This document shows, piece after piece, positions 22,821 through 36,117 of a stretch of 64,000 nucleotides of DNA (the first letter of the stretch is position 1; each line of letters begins with the position of its first letter). Under the pieces are notes generated by a model. The model was not told the DNA's origin and made no database searches. It saw only the letters and a list, made by a program, of their open reading frames with translations. Source of the DNA: Trileptium ribeirensis. Lineage: Eukaryota > Nematoda > Enoplea > Enoplida > Thoracostomopsidae. A program made the position numbers and the translations under genes. The DNA lies in NCBI GenBank assembly GCA_030248225.1, contig JASANE010028433.1:1-64000 (forward strand), written 5' to 3'.

Positions 22821-24904
22821 AAACACTGTGGTGCCCGGACAACCCCGGCTTACACGATTAGCTAGTTGATTAACTGGAATCGTCTTTCTTATCGCTGAAG
22901 TCGCTTTTGCTCGATAAAGGTTATAGTTTAGAGCTGAAGAAATTGTGAAATAATGTTCGACTCTACACCTAAGATATAATATATATATAATTTTAGTGTG
23001 GTAGCCGCGTACATGTTCTTGTTTAAGTGAAACTAAAAAAGTGAACGACACATTTGGGTTTAGTAATAATTGTTTTTTGTTTTGCGTAAAATTTACGACT
23101 GTTTGGGGCAAAAAATAAATTTTATTTTTTCGTCTCAAATGCAGCGCTTCGTGTGAAGCTGTCGTGAAAATTAATGAATTACGACTTAAAATTGCGGGTA
23201 TGAATAAAAGCAGCTGTTACTAGTAATATAACGATACGTTATTGTACTGCCAGTGGAGTGGAACGTTCGTAATTTATGCTTGTGGGTACTCAGAATACTA
23301 CGGTACATTCATTTGTATCCGGACAAGGTGTCTAAAAATTTAAAATAAAGGTGGTGAATTGTTGTGAGAAATTGCATAAAATATATTACAATATGACGCG
23401 CATTATGTACATTTCGTAATTACATTATGTAAATAATGAATTTTTATCCGTGTCTACCGATTTTCCTGTAAAACCATAATAATTCTACTGCACGGAATTG
23501 AAAACCGGCGGTGGGGAACATTCAATTTTTTTAAATGCACCTTTCAGTATTGGGCTAGATAAGGCGAAATGAGAATGTCATGCCCTTGACTGTGTTCGAC
23601 CGAGGTGGTACGTAGCGCATTGATAAACGCACAAATTAGTTAACAAACTATAATTAAAACGGAGCGAGCGGATTTTCTACTGAGGGCGGGCCTTTCGTTG
23701 AAGGCGAACAACTTGGAGCCCATCTTTCTTATCAGAATGGGAAAACACGTTTTAAGCGTTTATTGCCAAATCTGGCCATACGGGTACCAGTTTTTCGCAG
23801 CCCATATCTCGCGACACAGGCTTCGCAAAAATATTAGTTGTTTTTCCAAGGGACACGTTTTAGCTTTATGTTTTTATAGTCAGTAATAGAATTGAATCTA
23901 GAAGACAGAATTTATTCAAGTCTATTCAGTTTTTTAAGACTAATCGTTCAGTGTAAATTAGATTCTTCGCGGAGTCCGTTGGGTTACCGCTGTTTAAGAA
24001 ACATTTTGCGTCGGATCCTACGTATTTAACAAGTTTAGTTTAACCATGATTGTAGAATGTTTCTGTGATGTTAGTATATCGGTTACGCAATTTCATTCAC
24101 GTTGTCAGTTTTTAGTTAGGGCATTGCAAAAACATTATAGGATATTTCATAATTTATTTATTAATGCCAAATTATTTTTTACTGATTTCCTTAAATTGGA
24201 TAGCTTGGCGGCCTGGTTGTACAAGTACTTTGGTTCGTTTGATTTTTACAGTTGAAAATTCTTAGGCTCCACAATCACCACATTCTTTTAAAGTCGATTG
24301 GTTCCATCGCCTGCGCAACGGGTTCGACTGTGCCATAATTTCAGCGCTCTTCTCCGTTTAAAATTCTTAAGCTCCACAATATAAATGTTTTTGTAAAATT
24401 TTATTCCGAAGCTAAAAAATATGTGATCAATAATTGTGTAAGAATTAGTGCATTGTTAATCGTATTGAAAATGTGTGCTTATAGGGCATTCGCCCATGTA
24501 TAATACATTTGGTGAAACCAAAACTAATCAAAACGCAAAAAAGTGCCGACGGCAGTGGAACTCCTAAGTTTTAGATTTTGTAGGTCGGCATTGTTTAGTT
24601 ATACTAGTACATAGGCCTCGTTTTAATAAATGTGTCCTCGAGTCGGTTATTCGAATGCATTAGGACCGAAAATATTTTCGAGGGGTGGAATTTGAAATAA
24701 ATACATCCAACCGCTGGCCTTGTATCAATTTAGTTGAATGCCTAAAACCTAGTTCCAATCCTAAATCCAATCCTAATCCAATGCCTAAATCCTAAATCCT
24801 AGTTTCATCGCTTATTCAAACAGGTCAGACATGTAATGTCCTTTGGTCACATTACACAATATTTAGGATTATAAAAATATGTAAATACATATCGATTTAT
24901 CTCT
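22821..24904. other. No recognisable gene
   Basis: AT-rich DNA with only short, unsupported ORFs. A 20 bp direct repeat (AAATTCTTA-GCTCCACAAT) occurs near 24253 and 24360, and a short degenerate run of CCTAAAT-type units lies at about 24740-24810. Confidence 0.4.
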
Positions 24905-25380
24905 CCGTTTAAACGATTGGGCCATATATTGAATGAAGCATTATGTTTAAGTTAATGGTTGGTACCTGGATAAACCTAACGGGAGATCCGTTTAAACGAT
25001 TGGGCCATATATTGAATGAAGCATTATGTTTAAGTTAATGGTTGGTACCTGGATAAACCTAACGGGAGATCCGTTTAAACGATTGGGCCATATATTGAAT
25101 GAAGCATTATGTTTAAGTTAATGGTTGGTACCTGGATAAACCTAACGGGAGATCCGTTTAAACGATTGGGCCATATATTGAATGAAGCATTATGTTAATG
25201 GTTGGTACCTGGATAAACCTAACGGGAGATCCGTTTAAACGATTGGGCCATATATTGAATGAAGCATTATGTTAATGGTTGGTACCTGGATAAACCTAAC
25301 GGGAGATCCGTTTAAACGATTGGGCCATATATTGAATGAAGCATTATGTTAATGGTTGGTACCTGGATAAACCTAACGGG
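24905..25380. repeat. Minisatellite, six units of 83/77 bp
   Basis: Units start with CCGTTTAAACGATTGGGCC at 24905, 24988, 25071, 25154, 25231 and 25308. The first three are 83 bp. The last three lack six bases (TTTAAG area) and are 77 bp. Apart from that the units are nearly identical, which means recent expansion. Each ends in AAACCTAACGGGAGAT. Each unit has a PmeI-like GTTTAAAC palindrome. Confidence 0.95.
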
Positions 25381-28300
25381 ACATTTATTTTATTCTTGTT
25401 TTTACTTTTTTTGGAAAAAATAATTATTTAATTTTATACTCACTGTTGTGATTATGATGTTAAGTTGTTATTTTTGTTGATCATTTCGTTGAATAGTATA
25501 TAATTGTGTTTCTTTATATGATCACTTCTCTTACTGTTCGTGGTCCCAAATCCTCCCACAACGTTCGCTCCAATGGGTCCTCGGCTTTATGAACATTCGA
25601 TTCATCGGTTTTCTCTTTTGAAGTCCTATTGATATTATATTATTTACATGTTAGTAAGATACGTATTTGGAACTTAGATTTGAAACAATGATTGTATGAA
25701 ATACACATCTTTATGCATTATACAATGTCTGAAACACATATATATACGTAGCTAGGATTGTGTGTGTTCAAATTTATGTCATGCATGTATATAATTTAGT
25801 TATGGTTTTGTATTCGATTCAGCGAGCACAACAGTATTCATGCGATAGACGAGAGGCTACGGGAGAGACATTTAGAGCTTGTTTACTGCTACAATTTGTT
25901 TTTAAAAACGTGTATGTATGTACATGAAAAGAACTATTGTGGTCGTGTTTTCTTAAAACAGCAGACGACTTTTCTTTTGGCGTTGTTGTTGCATATTGGC
26001 CCGTCAATGAAGCTGTGTAATGTTAAGTGGTTTCGCTCGAGCCAGCTTGTTTGCGCGGCCGGTCGAGAGATAATTTGCTACCGTAGTCGTGTTGAGAGCG
26101 CTAACACCGACAAGTCAGCCCTCAAATGTGTGTGTGTTGGTCTCATGTCGCTGGGCGGAAAGCTTCGCCCGGAACGACGAACAACGAACTAATATCGGCC
26201 AGCAATGTTTAGTTGGTGTGGTTGTTCTATTAAATCACTTCGAAAACATGCCAGCGGAGACAGTCTACTAGTACCAAAGGTACATTAACCAGTACGTGGT
26301 TGTAAGCCACGAAGCTGCTGCATAATGCAGCTGGTTTCGTTTCCTCTGTGTTTGGTCTTTTTTCCTTCAAAATATAATCAACTATGATATTATTTTTGTT
26401 AGTCGCTGATCGAAAGCGAAGCTTGTTTTTGGTTTTAGGTAGGTAGGGGCTTTATTAAACAAAGTTTCCTCAGGTATAAAGGTAATAGCTCGATTGGAAA
26501 GGGCTAGACAAACCCGGGCTGGTAGGGAGGTAGTCAGGTTGGCACTAGGTTACAGATACGTTATGGAGATATGGGTTCGATGGGATGGCAGGCTCCTAAT
26601 GGAAGACAACCGAGTTAGGTTCCAAGCCGAAAAATGTACTAATATCAGTGAGTAGGATAACTCATACTTCTGAAGTTGTGAAGTTTGAGACTTGAATAGT
26701 AGATTATATGATAATAATAAGTTATTATAAACTGTCAGCTGGGCTATAATAGAGCTATAATGGGATATAATAGTAACAATAAGTTGATATTATTATTATT
26801 ATTGCAGTAATATTATTGATTATTATTATAATTATAGTTTTTTGGAATAATATACCTATATATATTATTTGGTTTGTGTGGAGGGGTTCAGAAAAACGCA
26901 ACTTTTGTGAACGAATCAGTATATTGTTTAATAATGATGGCATTTATAATTGTGTCTTGACGTTAGTTTGATCCCTTAGTGAGGGCTGCGTGTGAAATAT
27001 GTAGGTCATAGGTGTCCATAGGAGGGGGTAAGTGTCACCCCTAAATGTCGGACCTTCTTCAAGCTCAATCTACAACCCCCACTGTCGACCCCGGTGCTCC
27101 CAAAATTTCAGCGAACATTCACAAAAAATAGGTAAGTAGTAGTAGTAATGGGCAAATATAAGGGAGACTAGGAAAAAATTCTGACTTTAGGAAATAGTGG
27201 GGAATTGGGGAAAAATTTTGAGTTCCTGAAGTCCGTAAAAATTACCCCCCTCCCTGCCATGTTGCCGAGACCGTTTAACCCCCTAAGCCGACGGAGCTTC
27301 GACTCCCAGATGTTGGATGTAAATTCCGATTGCGAAAATTTCGTTTGATTGTGAATTAAAATTTCGATCGTTATCAATTTTGGCACAGTTGGATAAATTT
27401 CAAATTGTAAGATTTCGATTATTTTGGATTAAGCGAAATTTCGATCCATTGTGATTTCGATTGATTTTGATAGCATTTATTTTTGGCCGCGACTGTATAT
27501 TGCATTGCATCGATAGTTTTAAATCTGCTGTTTTTGTTTTTAACAAAACTCCGAATCTCCTGCAATTTTGATTTAGAATTCCTCGCTCTCGCGCCGTAGT
27601 TCAAACATTAATAATCCAGTTTCTTTCTGGGGCGGCTGTAATCGAATCTGCGTACATGATATGAAACTTTACGTAGGAAGAAGTGCAATTCTAAACTCTC
27701 TGTTAGCCAGTGTTCAGGATATCACCGCTCGTTAGAATCGCCGTCCTGAGGGGAATCCAACGATATCTCTAAACGACTCTCTTGGTCGGTTGCCTTTGTC
27801 GTCGTTGTTATTGTTGTTGTTGTGGTGCTGTGTGTCTTGTGCGTGTGTACTTGAGCGACCTTTCTGTCGCTCAGGTCGCTGTTGTGTCCAGTATATGTTC
27901 ATGTGTATGTGTGTATATGTAAGTATGGATATCTATATATATATGTATTTAAGGACATGAAAAACACGGACGGACGAGGACACCATGTACTAAGATTCGT
28001 TAAATTTGTAAGTTTTACGGACGGACTGGACATGAATGAACTGACAGGACGGAGGGTGTGTTTATGGCCCTCCCGTGCTTTCTGGGGTCCCAGAATAGGG
28101 CCGGCGGCCTGTTAGGGGTTTCTAGGAGAATTCCGCTCCCCCAGCCCTCAGACAGGCGCATAAACCGTCATCGGTTCCCCCCTGAGAGGCGTGAAAACCA
28201 GCATGATCAATTGGAAATCGCGAAAGGACGTTGCTTTTCTCGCTGGTGTCCTCAGGGAAAGGGTCACCTTCCACGCCATAATTAGCTTAATTAGCAGGGC

Positions 28301-28911
28301 GGAATATCGAGATCTCAAAGAAAACACAGATATTTGCCGACCCAATTAAGAAGGGAAAGATTAAACAATCCCAAAATAAAGGACAGATTGCAACTTCGAG
28401 TTGCAAGAAATTAGGTGACCCCAAATTTTTTGTTAATCCAACCGCTATGGGACCGGATGTCGTGCTAATAACGTGGGCGTTGGATCCGATTTCAACTAAC
28501 ATCCGGCCTTAATGACAGGAAATCGAAGCTTTAGAGCTCAGATTTCATGGGAAATTTTGGGCTGAGATCGCAGATGTGTGACCTCCGATTACTCGGAGGG
28601 TTCAAACTTGATGTCGGCAAGTTCGATTGAAGCCGACTCTCTCTATGGACATCAACGGCTTACGGTAGCTGTCAAAATTTGAATTTCCGGAAGTGTCCCG
28701 ATTGACGCCGAAGAAGAAACCCATAAAAGTAGGTGTCCAGAAATCGGCAGCGATTGGATGGCGACAAACTCGCTACCCTCCAACATAGGCCAAAATTTTG
28801 AGCTTACGACCAACGCGTCGACTCGTGGAATCAATCTGAAAAGTTCGTAAGTGGATTTGAGTCGGATAACCCGGAAAATGGGCGTTTATGTTCCCCAGAT
28901 GGACGCTTTTG
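25381..28911. other. No recognisable gene; low-complexity tracts
   Basis: Short ORFs only, none with recognisable motifs. ATT/TTA-rich microsatellite lies at about 26780-26840, a TTG-rich tract at about 27795-27825 and a TATA/TGTA-rich tract at about 27890-27950. Confidence 0.4.
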
Positions 28912-29215
28912 TAGATATGGTATCAACCATTGCACGCAAGCTATAAATACAGACGCTACTATTGCTAATTGCACAAAGATGTAGATATGGTTGATGCGAT
29001 TGCACGTTGTTGTAGATATAGTATCAACCATTGCACGCAAGCTACAAATATAGAAGCTACCATTGCTCTGGTCGCATACTAATAGTCAGTAATATTTCAC
29101 TCGACATGTGGTAATAGAAGCGCGTTATTAGCATTTTGCGTGCAATGGAAAGCCATCGTCTTCATTTTGCGTGCAATGGAAAGAAGTTGTCTTTATTTTG
29201 CGTGAAATCGCTGCG
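28912..29215. repeat. Cluster of direct and inverted CCATTGCACGCAA repeats
   Basis: A unit containing GTATCAACCATTGCACGCAA occurs at about 28919 and 29018 (period about 100 bp). Its reverse complement TTGCGTGCAATGG occurs in a 31 bp tandem repeat starting at 29133, 29164 and 29195 (third copy diverged). The two sets face each other. Confidence 0.75.
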
Positions 29216-30569
29216 CGACGTATCTACGGTGTGCAGTTCGTGCACGCACTTCTGTGTGAAAGACGCATACCTGTGACAGAGCATTCAATGGAAAGTTTGA
29301 TCAAATAGCACAGCCCCATACCCTATAGTCTAGCTTGACATTAGTCGATAGATATTCCACCTTCCCCATTGAATGGCTACGTTTCTTTTTCACACTCTTT
29401 GACAAACTTCCGTAGGTCGGGTGAGTTCCGTTTTACGCGTCGATGGCCGTTGTGTGGGACGATGGCGAAGTGTAGTAAACCAATTCGAAGTCTTTCTGGT
29501 TCCCCGTTGTCTTAGGCAAAGTGACTCCAAAAAGGACGCTTATCGTCCATGTTTTACGTGCTTCGCAATGAGATAGAGTCGTAGAATTTTCCTGAGACGA
29601 CCACGGTTAAACTTTACACTGGTTTTGGATTGAAACAATAGGGACTTGCTTAATTATTTGCATTCATGGCTTACAAATTTTGCACCTTAGTTGACAGGTG
29701 GATGCCCATGCTGTCTTTGAGCTCGAACAGAGGTGTAGCTTAGTAATGAAGGGCTAGCCTTCGTTTGGCTTTAGGAAGCCCCCAAACTTTCGTTTATCCG
29801 ATTGAGCTAAGAATATTTGGGAATATAAAAGAGCGAACAAGTTCTAGGTACCTCAGCTTGAGCTTAAGGTGTTTGCTATTCATGAGGAGCGACGTTCACG
29901 GATTGTCTCGGCTTGTGTCATAGCGGTGCTGTTTTCACTGAATATTAAAAGTTGCAGGACTATTGCCCCAGTGTAAGCTAATTTGGTACACATTGTAAAT
30001 AAACACGAATTTCACTCGAACGACTGACCGAAGCGCTACTAGGTGACTACCCTGACCCCGACGCGATCCAAAAGGCCTTAGCAACGATGCCCCCAGCCGT
30101 GCAAAATTTGACCAGCCCGTACTGACCACCCAAAGATGAGGCGTTAGGCCACTGCCCCAAAATGGTTCTGATCGGACTATTAAGATTACCAGTATTCGAC
30201 ATAGCATGGTTACATGGTCCACGGTCTGGAATAACTCCCGAGATATTATCATCACAAAAATGGTTCGAGGGCGTGTCCCTACGCCACCTTCGGTAGTTGC
30301 TCTCTTGCGGAAGACACATCCTGTGCTCCCGCCTTCAAAAGCACAAAATTATATATTGCGTTGGAAAGCCCAATAAAGAAACTTCCTCCTTCGAAATTCC
30401 CCTTTCGGTCCCAAACCGAGCAAGTGCAAAACCCCTTTTATCTCTTAAAAGCGACTTGATCGCTGAGTTTGGCCTGGTTTCACTATTTATCCTGAGTTGC
30501 CCGTTAGGCTATGTACTATGTATGACCAGATTCTTATTTTCAGTTCCTTTTTCTCTCTCTTTAGTTTCA
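29216..30569. other. No recognisable gene
   Basis: Moderate GC content, short ORFs on both strands without recognisable motifs. No clear repeats seen. Confidence 0.35.
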
Positions 30570-30642
30570 CAGATTCGATTCTGTCGGGGAATTCAAGCCC
30601 GCTGCAGAATCAGACGTCTTAACCATTCGACTACACGCGCTT
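30570..30642 (-). mobile_element. tRNA-like sequence, possible SINE head
   Basis: On the minus strand TAGTCGAATGGTTAAGACG resembles a pol III A box/D-arm of a Ser/Leu-type tRNA, and CAGAATCGAATCTG about 30 bp later resembles a B box/T-arm with a 5 bp stem (ACAGA/TCTGT). The anticodon arm does not fold well and the acceptor stem is not closed, so it is more likely a SINE or tRNA pseudogene than a working tRNA. Confidence 0.4.
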
Positions 30643-33600
30643 AGGAACATCGACTACTATGTCGATGATAACTCGACTGCACAACAGTGCAGCCAAGACA
30701 CTGCAATACTGCAGTGCATTAATGAAATAGGATGAGCGTTAGGGAGAGTCAAAACAAAGACAACCAACAAGAGGAGGAAAGGGCGCAACGAACCGCCTTG
30801 AGCTTCCTACCTCCAGGACGACCCCAAGATTGAGGAATAGGTCTAGGAAACAGATCTACGGTGCTCCATGCGTCCATGAGTCGCGCCCCCTTCCCGTCCC
30901 CCGTAGAAATGGCCGTGGAATCGAAGCGAATGCAATTAACCAGGCTCGCCCCTGGGGGTGGCAGCCCCGTAAAACGCCTGGGCGACCTCCTAGTGTCGTT
31001 TCTCACCATAACAACGCCCCCCGGAATCTGACAAATTATTCTGCCCCCACCCCGTTTCCTCTTCTAGATTCCTCGGCTCGGTTAGTCGTATCGCTTGTTC
31101 AGTCGAACCCGAGTAGACAGGGTCACCCGAAAAGATAATGCAAAAAACGTATAGGCCTTACTTCGAGTGAATCGCTAGGACGAAATAGTTCACAACCCTC
31201 AGGAGCACCGTAACGCCGACTCCGTTTTGAATACTGACCAAACTGTTGTTTTTGTGTTGCCAGCGCGGAACTCGCATAGCCAAGCCCTGTCGTCGTTTTT
31301 CATTTACGTTCCTTCTGGTGTCCGTCACCGCTTGTAAAGAATTATCGTTTGAGGTGGGTGACACCGTTTTCGGAGCATTTTCGAAGCACTCTAAGGCCCT
31401 TGTTTTTAGCGCCCCTAGGTGAAGAGAGTCGCTAACCTTGAGCGGAAGCAACGATAAACGCTTCTAGACCGCTCACGCGCGGGTATCTGCATCCTCCGTT
31501 CTCGTTTCTGTTCGTTTTCAAACCCTGTGCCCCATAGTCCATTGAACCGAAGCGACCGCCGCGAGTTACTATCAAGTTCTCCCGACTTGACTTACTTAGT
31601 CCGCATCGTTAGCCGACCGGAAACACTCGTTCCAACGATAAACGTTGACTATTCAAATAAACTTTGTATCATAGGCATCGAGTATAGTTTCAATTAATAC
31701 CGAGACGATAGGGATTTTCTGTGGTTTGTCCGTTCGGACGAGCAGGCTCTGCACGCCATGGCTTGCGAACGAGGATGTCCCAAGCACTGGCGTGTACGGC
31801 CTTCTGTTATTACTGTTTGACTGTATGAATCCAGGGATATTGCAAAAGGAGTGCATTCCGAAAATTAAACGGATAGAGCCCACTGGTCTGAAAAGCTTAC
31901 TAGAGACATTTTCGTACACCGTGCTCCAAACCGAGCGGAAATTTTAATAGTCAAATTATTAGTTATCAAAATTAAATCCGTTAAGGAAAGCAGGCCACGC
32001 CGTTGACCTTCCGACCATAAACTTTGAGGGCTTGTCGGAACCATGTGGGGGCCACATAGGCTACAACACCTTAACACGGAAAATATTAGGGTTTTTCATT
32101 GGCAGAACAGCTCGAGTTTCAACTTTCTGGTGTAATTTTCATACGTTACTCCAGCTTTTCATACAAATTAATTGACTTAAACAACTTCCGTTGAGACTAG
32201 CATAGGGAACGATGGCCAAAAATCATGGCCTGTGAGCAGGTGTCGGTGCTAGCCTCCCTGGGAGACCTCAGAAATCATACCGGAATCTAGACATCGGAGC
32301 AACCAATCAGGCGGGGTCCGAACACACCCCGTGAAGCACGCCTGCGGCCTGCTAAGCTCCGTAGCTTCTTGGGTCTGACCAAGAATAGGGACAAAACTTT
32401 GAAAATTCACGGTCCGCTCTTGAGGTTACGATAGCCGGGGTCGCATGAGCCTGGTGTTAGGAAGTTGCACCATGCAGCTATTATATGAGGACTATATTTT
32501 ACTAAGAAGTATTGCATTTGCAGTTACAGTTAGACAGGGTAGATGGATCAGAGCTGGTTGACAAATGTGCCAAGAAGATTGTTTGAGAATTGTCTGCGAA
32601 ACTTGAACTCTTTCGGCGTTCGATCGGAGAGGGCTGGAGGTATACGGAGACGTTGCGCGTGAAATATTTAAGGGTGTCCCAACGGCCATCTATAATTTTC
32701 TTGTGTCATCGTCGGAGTTGACGAACTGGCGATTGCTATGGTTAACCATAGCATGAGTATAGGAAGACGGTCTGGGGATATTTCTGAGGCCCTGGATGTA
32801 CGTTGTATAACTGTCAGTAACAATGCAGCTGCTAGGCTGGACATGTTGACAAATCAGAGGAATGATGACAGTAATGGTGCGGTTAGGTGCGCTGAAAAGC
32901 TGACGATTTCTAGATCAGCCTTCTACCGTGCCTAGGATCAAGTCGTACTGTCAACGACGGAGCCTACGATTATACCTTTATCGGAAGAACATGGACTCGT
33001 CAATTTCGACATCTAAACTAATACCACAAAGGATTAAGGCTTGCCGACCGTATCCACCGCAATAAACAATTACCACCAAGCATTATTTAGAACACGTGTG
33101 TCTGCTATTTACCACTTATAGTTATCGCAATGTGCTAAGTCGTTTCGCTGTGCCAAGTACATCGGCTGATCGGTGTAACAAATACAAGTACGGCTGTTTA
33201 CTTATTAATCTTCATCGAGCCAGTAGTTCAAAGGTTTGGTCATAGTCGACTGTTGCTAGAATCATTTCCGTATAAGTGACGTGTAGTTGTGTGAAATCCT
33301 AAATAGTGATTAGATTATCTGGATTTATAACGGGATAAAAGAGCAGCTCGAGGACGTCCTCTGGCTACGACATTTTGTGATTAATGTTCTAAAATGAAAA
33401 ATTTTCTTCCTGAATGTGGCTGCAATTGGTAGCGTCGAACTCAGATAATCCAGCTGAGTGGAAGTAAGATTTTCATTATCCGAAAATTCTCTGATTTTTC
33501 CCGATATCCGCACAATGCTTATGATTACACATGTAAATAAATAAATTCAGTACGAAACATTACATTACAATAAATGTCATGAGTATCTTTTCAGCAGCAT

Positions 33601-34477
33601 AATGCGTTTTAGATTTCCTGTTTTCATTTTATTGTCGAGTCCAATAACGCGATTCGTCGTGTTCGAGAAATCCATAGTGTAGATCAAACCGCGATAGAAG
33701 TATTTACCTCAGATGAGCTTCGATGCTCGCAATCACGGTTTTTAGTCAGGCATTTGCAGTATATTGCGTTTGGGGCGTTTCAAGTGTTGTTGAGTTCTTT
33801 AAAACACGATGCGTGGTATGCCATCTGACCAAGCTGGTCCAATGCTTCAAAGGGACAATCTCCTTTCAGCATCTATACTATATATACTAATGCGCTATTG
33901 CCTTGGAAAACAAATTTCCTCATGTGAAACTGGGGCACGTATTAAGCCGTGAACTTCAAACACGACGGTCGATGCCCTAAACTTCACTTCACATGAAAAA
34001 AATCGTTTACCATATTTGAAACTGCCATATTTCGTGCCTATAATCGCTATACGCCTTAAAGTACTACGGGTCCATTCCGATGGGAAAATATAGGCCTTCC
34101 ATCAACTGTTAATAATGTTTATAATGTGTATGTGTTGTGTAATCTGTTTACCTCATACATACATTTCGTGTGTTTACGACTGCATAAATCATTTTTAATT
34201 TTGCACATGTGTGAAATTGTTTGTTTAGTTCATGACGTGTGAATTGTGAATAATATGTGTAATTGATTGTAAATTGTTTTTGTTTCTAAATTGTCCGGTT
34301 TGTTTATTACGTGTGAATCATGTGTAATATGTTTAATTGCCTGAAAATCGCATTTTGAGATAAAAATGTTGGCAGCACAGTGAAATTAAATTTTTCAGAG
34401 ATGGAGAATTCGTGTTAAAATAGGCAGGGGGATAATTTGAACATATCGGATTTTGACGCCAAATGCCATAGTGCACG
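30643..34477. other. No recognisable gene
   Basis: No domain or conserved motif found in the short ORFs. The part at 30.7-32.5 kb is more GC-rich than its surroundings, but nothing in it can be named. Confidence 0.35.
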
Positions 34478-35160
34478 CTGTAGATTATCCATACCAAATT
34501 AAGTACAATTGGCTCACCTGTTAAGGAGTTACCAGCCTCACCCCTCGGTCATTTTTGGCCATAAGAATTTAATTATAACTCGAAATTATTAAGTTTATGA
34601 AGCGTTTAAGTTAAGTTGCGTGCAAAATGACTCTAAGTTGTCTAACAGTCTCATGAGACGCATACTGTTTCTGCATATAGATTTTATAGACACCCAGGTC
34701 ACGTTGTTTTAATGGTTTGCATAAATAGCTAATACAACGTGAATTTTGCTTTGAATGCGAGCCGATTGAAGACGATATTTTTGACGTTTTAGTTTTTGGT
34801 CAGGTGCGGTTGAAGGATGAACGGCTGAATCTTGAAAAACTTGTCAAAGGATTGTTATTGTTGATGTTTTGATTTCGGGATCTGTATTTAGTTTGTGGTT
34901 TTCTTAATTTGTTAATATATGTTAGGGCACGCTGTAGATTATCCATACCAAATTTGGCCCAATTGGCTCACCCGTTAAGGAGTTACCAGCCTCACCCCCT
35001 CGGTCATTTCTGGCCATAAGAATTTATTTATAACTTGAAATTATTAAGTTTATGAGGCGTTTAAGTTAAGCTGTGTGCAAAATGATTCTAAGTTGTTTAA
35101 CAGCCTCATGAGGAGCACACCGTTTCTGCATATAGATTTTCTAGACACCCATGACAACTA
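34478..35160 (+). repeat. Direct repeat of about 230 bp, two copies
   Basis: 34478-34705 and 34924-35155 share a sequence starting GCACGCTGTAGATTATCC and ending near TAGACACCCA, with few differences. Each contains GTTTAAGTTAAG-TG-GTGCAAAATGA, which resembles the terminal repeat of the MITE at 36118. Between the copies lie about 220 bp of unrelated DNA. Confidence 0.8.
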
Positions 35161-36117
35161 GCGGAGTCTTATGTAGCTGCGACGTTTTGCATGAACAGTC
35201 TGCGCTGACTTTTAATTTTGACCCATAGAGTCTCCTGCGACTATAGCTAAAACACGCACCAAAATTTGAATTTCTTATCTTGGCGTTTGTCAAGAATTGT
35301 ACTTGTCCAAAATTGGAACCTTTATACAATGTAGTGCTGCCTAAATTTGAATTTCCCGCCTCGGCAACTGTTAAAATTTAAATTTCTAGCATTATAGTAT
35401 AAATCAAAACATTAACAGGATAAATCAGTGCGCCAGCATACTATAGTCTGTCCTATATAGTCAGCCTAGACTAAACAGATTGTCCAGAGAGCTACATATG
35501 GCTGCAAGAAAAACACGTACAGCTAGCTCGGACTATTGCCATGTGCATTAAATTCACTTTGATAGCCGTACAAGACTAAGTCAAGCTACACTTAACTTAT
35601 CGTAAACGAGTCATTAAGTGAGTTTAAAACAATATAAAATTTTAAAATTTGTGTGCCAGGGCCGTAGTTTAGTTACCTATCGGATTTGAGTGTAAACCCT
35701 AGGTACCTTAACTATTACATCTACATTAACGGAAACATAATTGTATTTCTGCTGGATTTTCTGAAATTTTTGTGAGTTAGAAATTCGGGGAATTTCATAA
35801 ACAACGATTCTCTAACAAAAAAATTTAAGTTAGAGATCTAAATTGGATTTTTGAATTTTCTAGCTTTTAACTATAGGAACCAGGCATTAGAGAAATTTCT
35901 AGGTTTTGAATGCCAGATCTAAATATATTTAAAGCCTCACACCGTGAGCTTAGGACCTCAGTTTGCTCGTACAATCGGTGAAGCAAGTGTTGGTATTATG
36001 TGTGCTCGTAATTTAACGTAAGTGAATGTAAACCCTAGGTACCTTAAGTATTACACTTACATTAGCGGAAACGTAATTGCATTTTTGCTGCATTTTCTGA
36101 AATTTTTTTGTGAGTTA

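Noticed and set aside
23698..24255. Short ORFs at 23698-23886 and 24046-24255 as a small gene
   Set aside because: No motif, no splice pattern and no repeat support; length within chance expectation.
24740..24810. Telomeric repeat (CCTAA)n remnant
   Set aside because: Only a few degenerate CCTAAAT-like units; no regular CCTAA array.
24905..25380. CRISPR-like array
   Set aside because: Units are contiguous tandem repeats without variable spacers, in a eukaryotic transposon-rich context.
26283..26345. Possible small structured RNA (GTACGTGGTTGTAAGCCACGAA region)
   Set aside because: Two short hairpins only; no family recognised and no conservation to support it.
30570..30642. Functional tRNA gene on the minus strand
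   Set aside because: A- and B-box-like stretches exist, but the anticodon arm and acceptor stem do not form; kept only as a possible SINE head.
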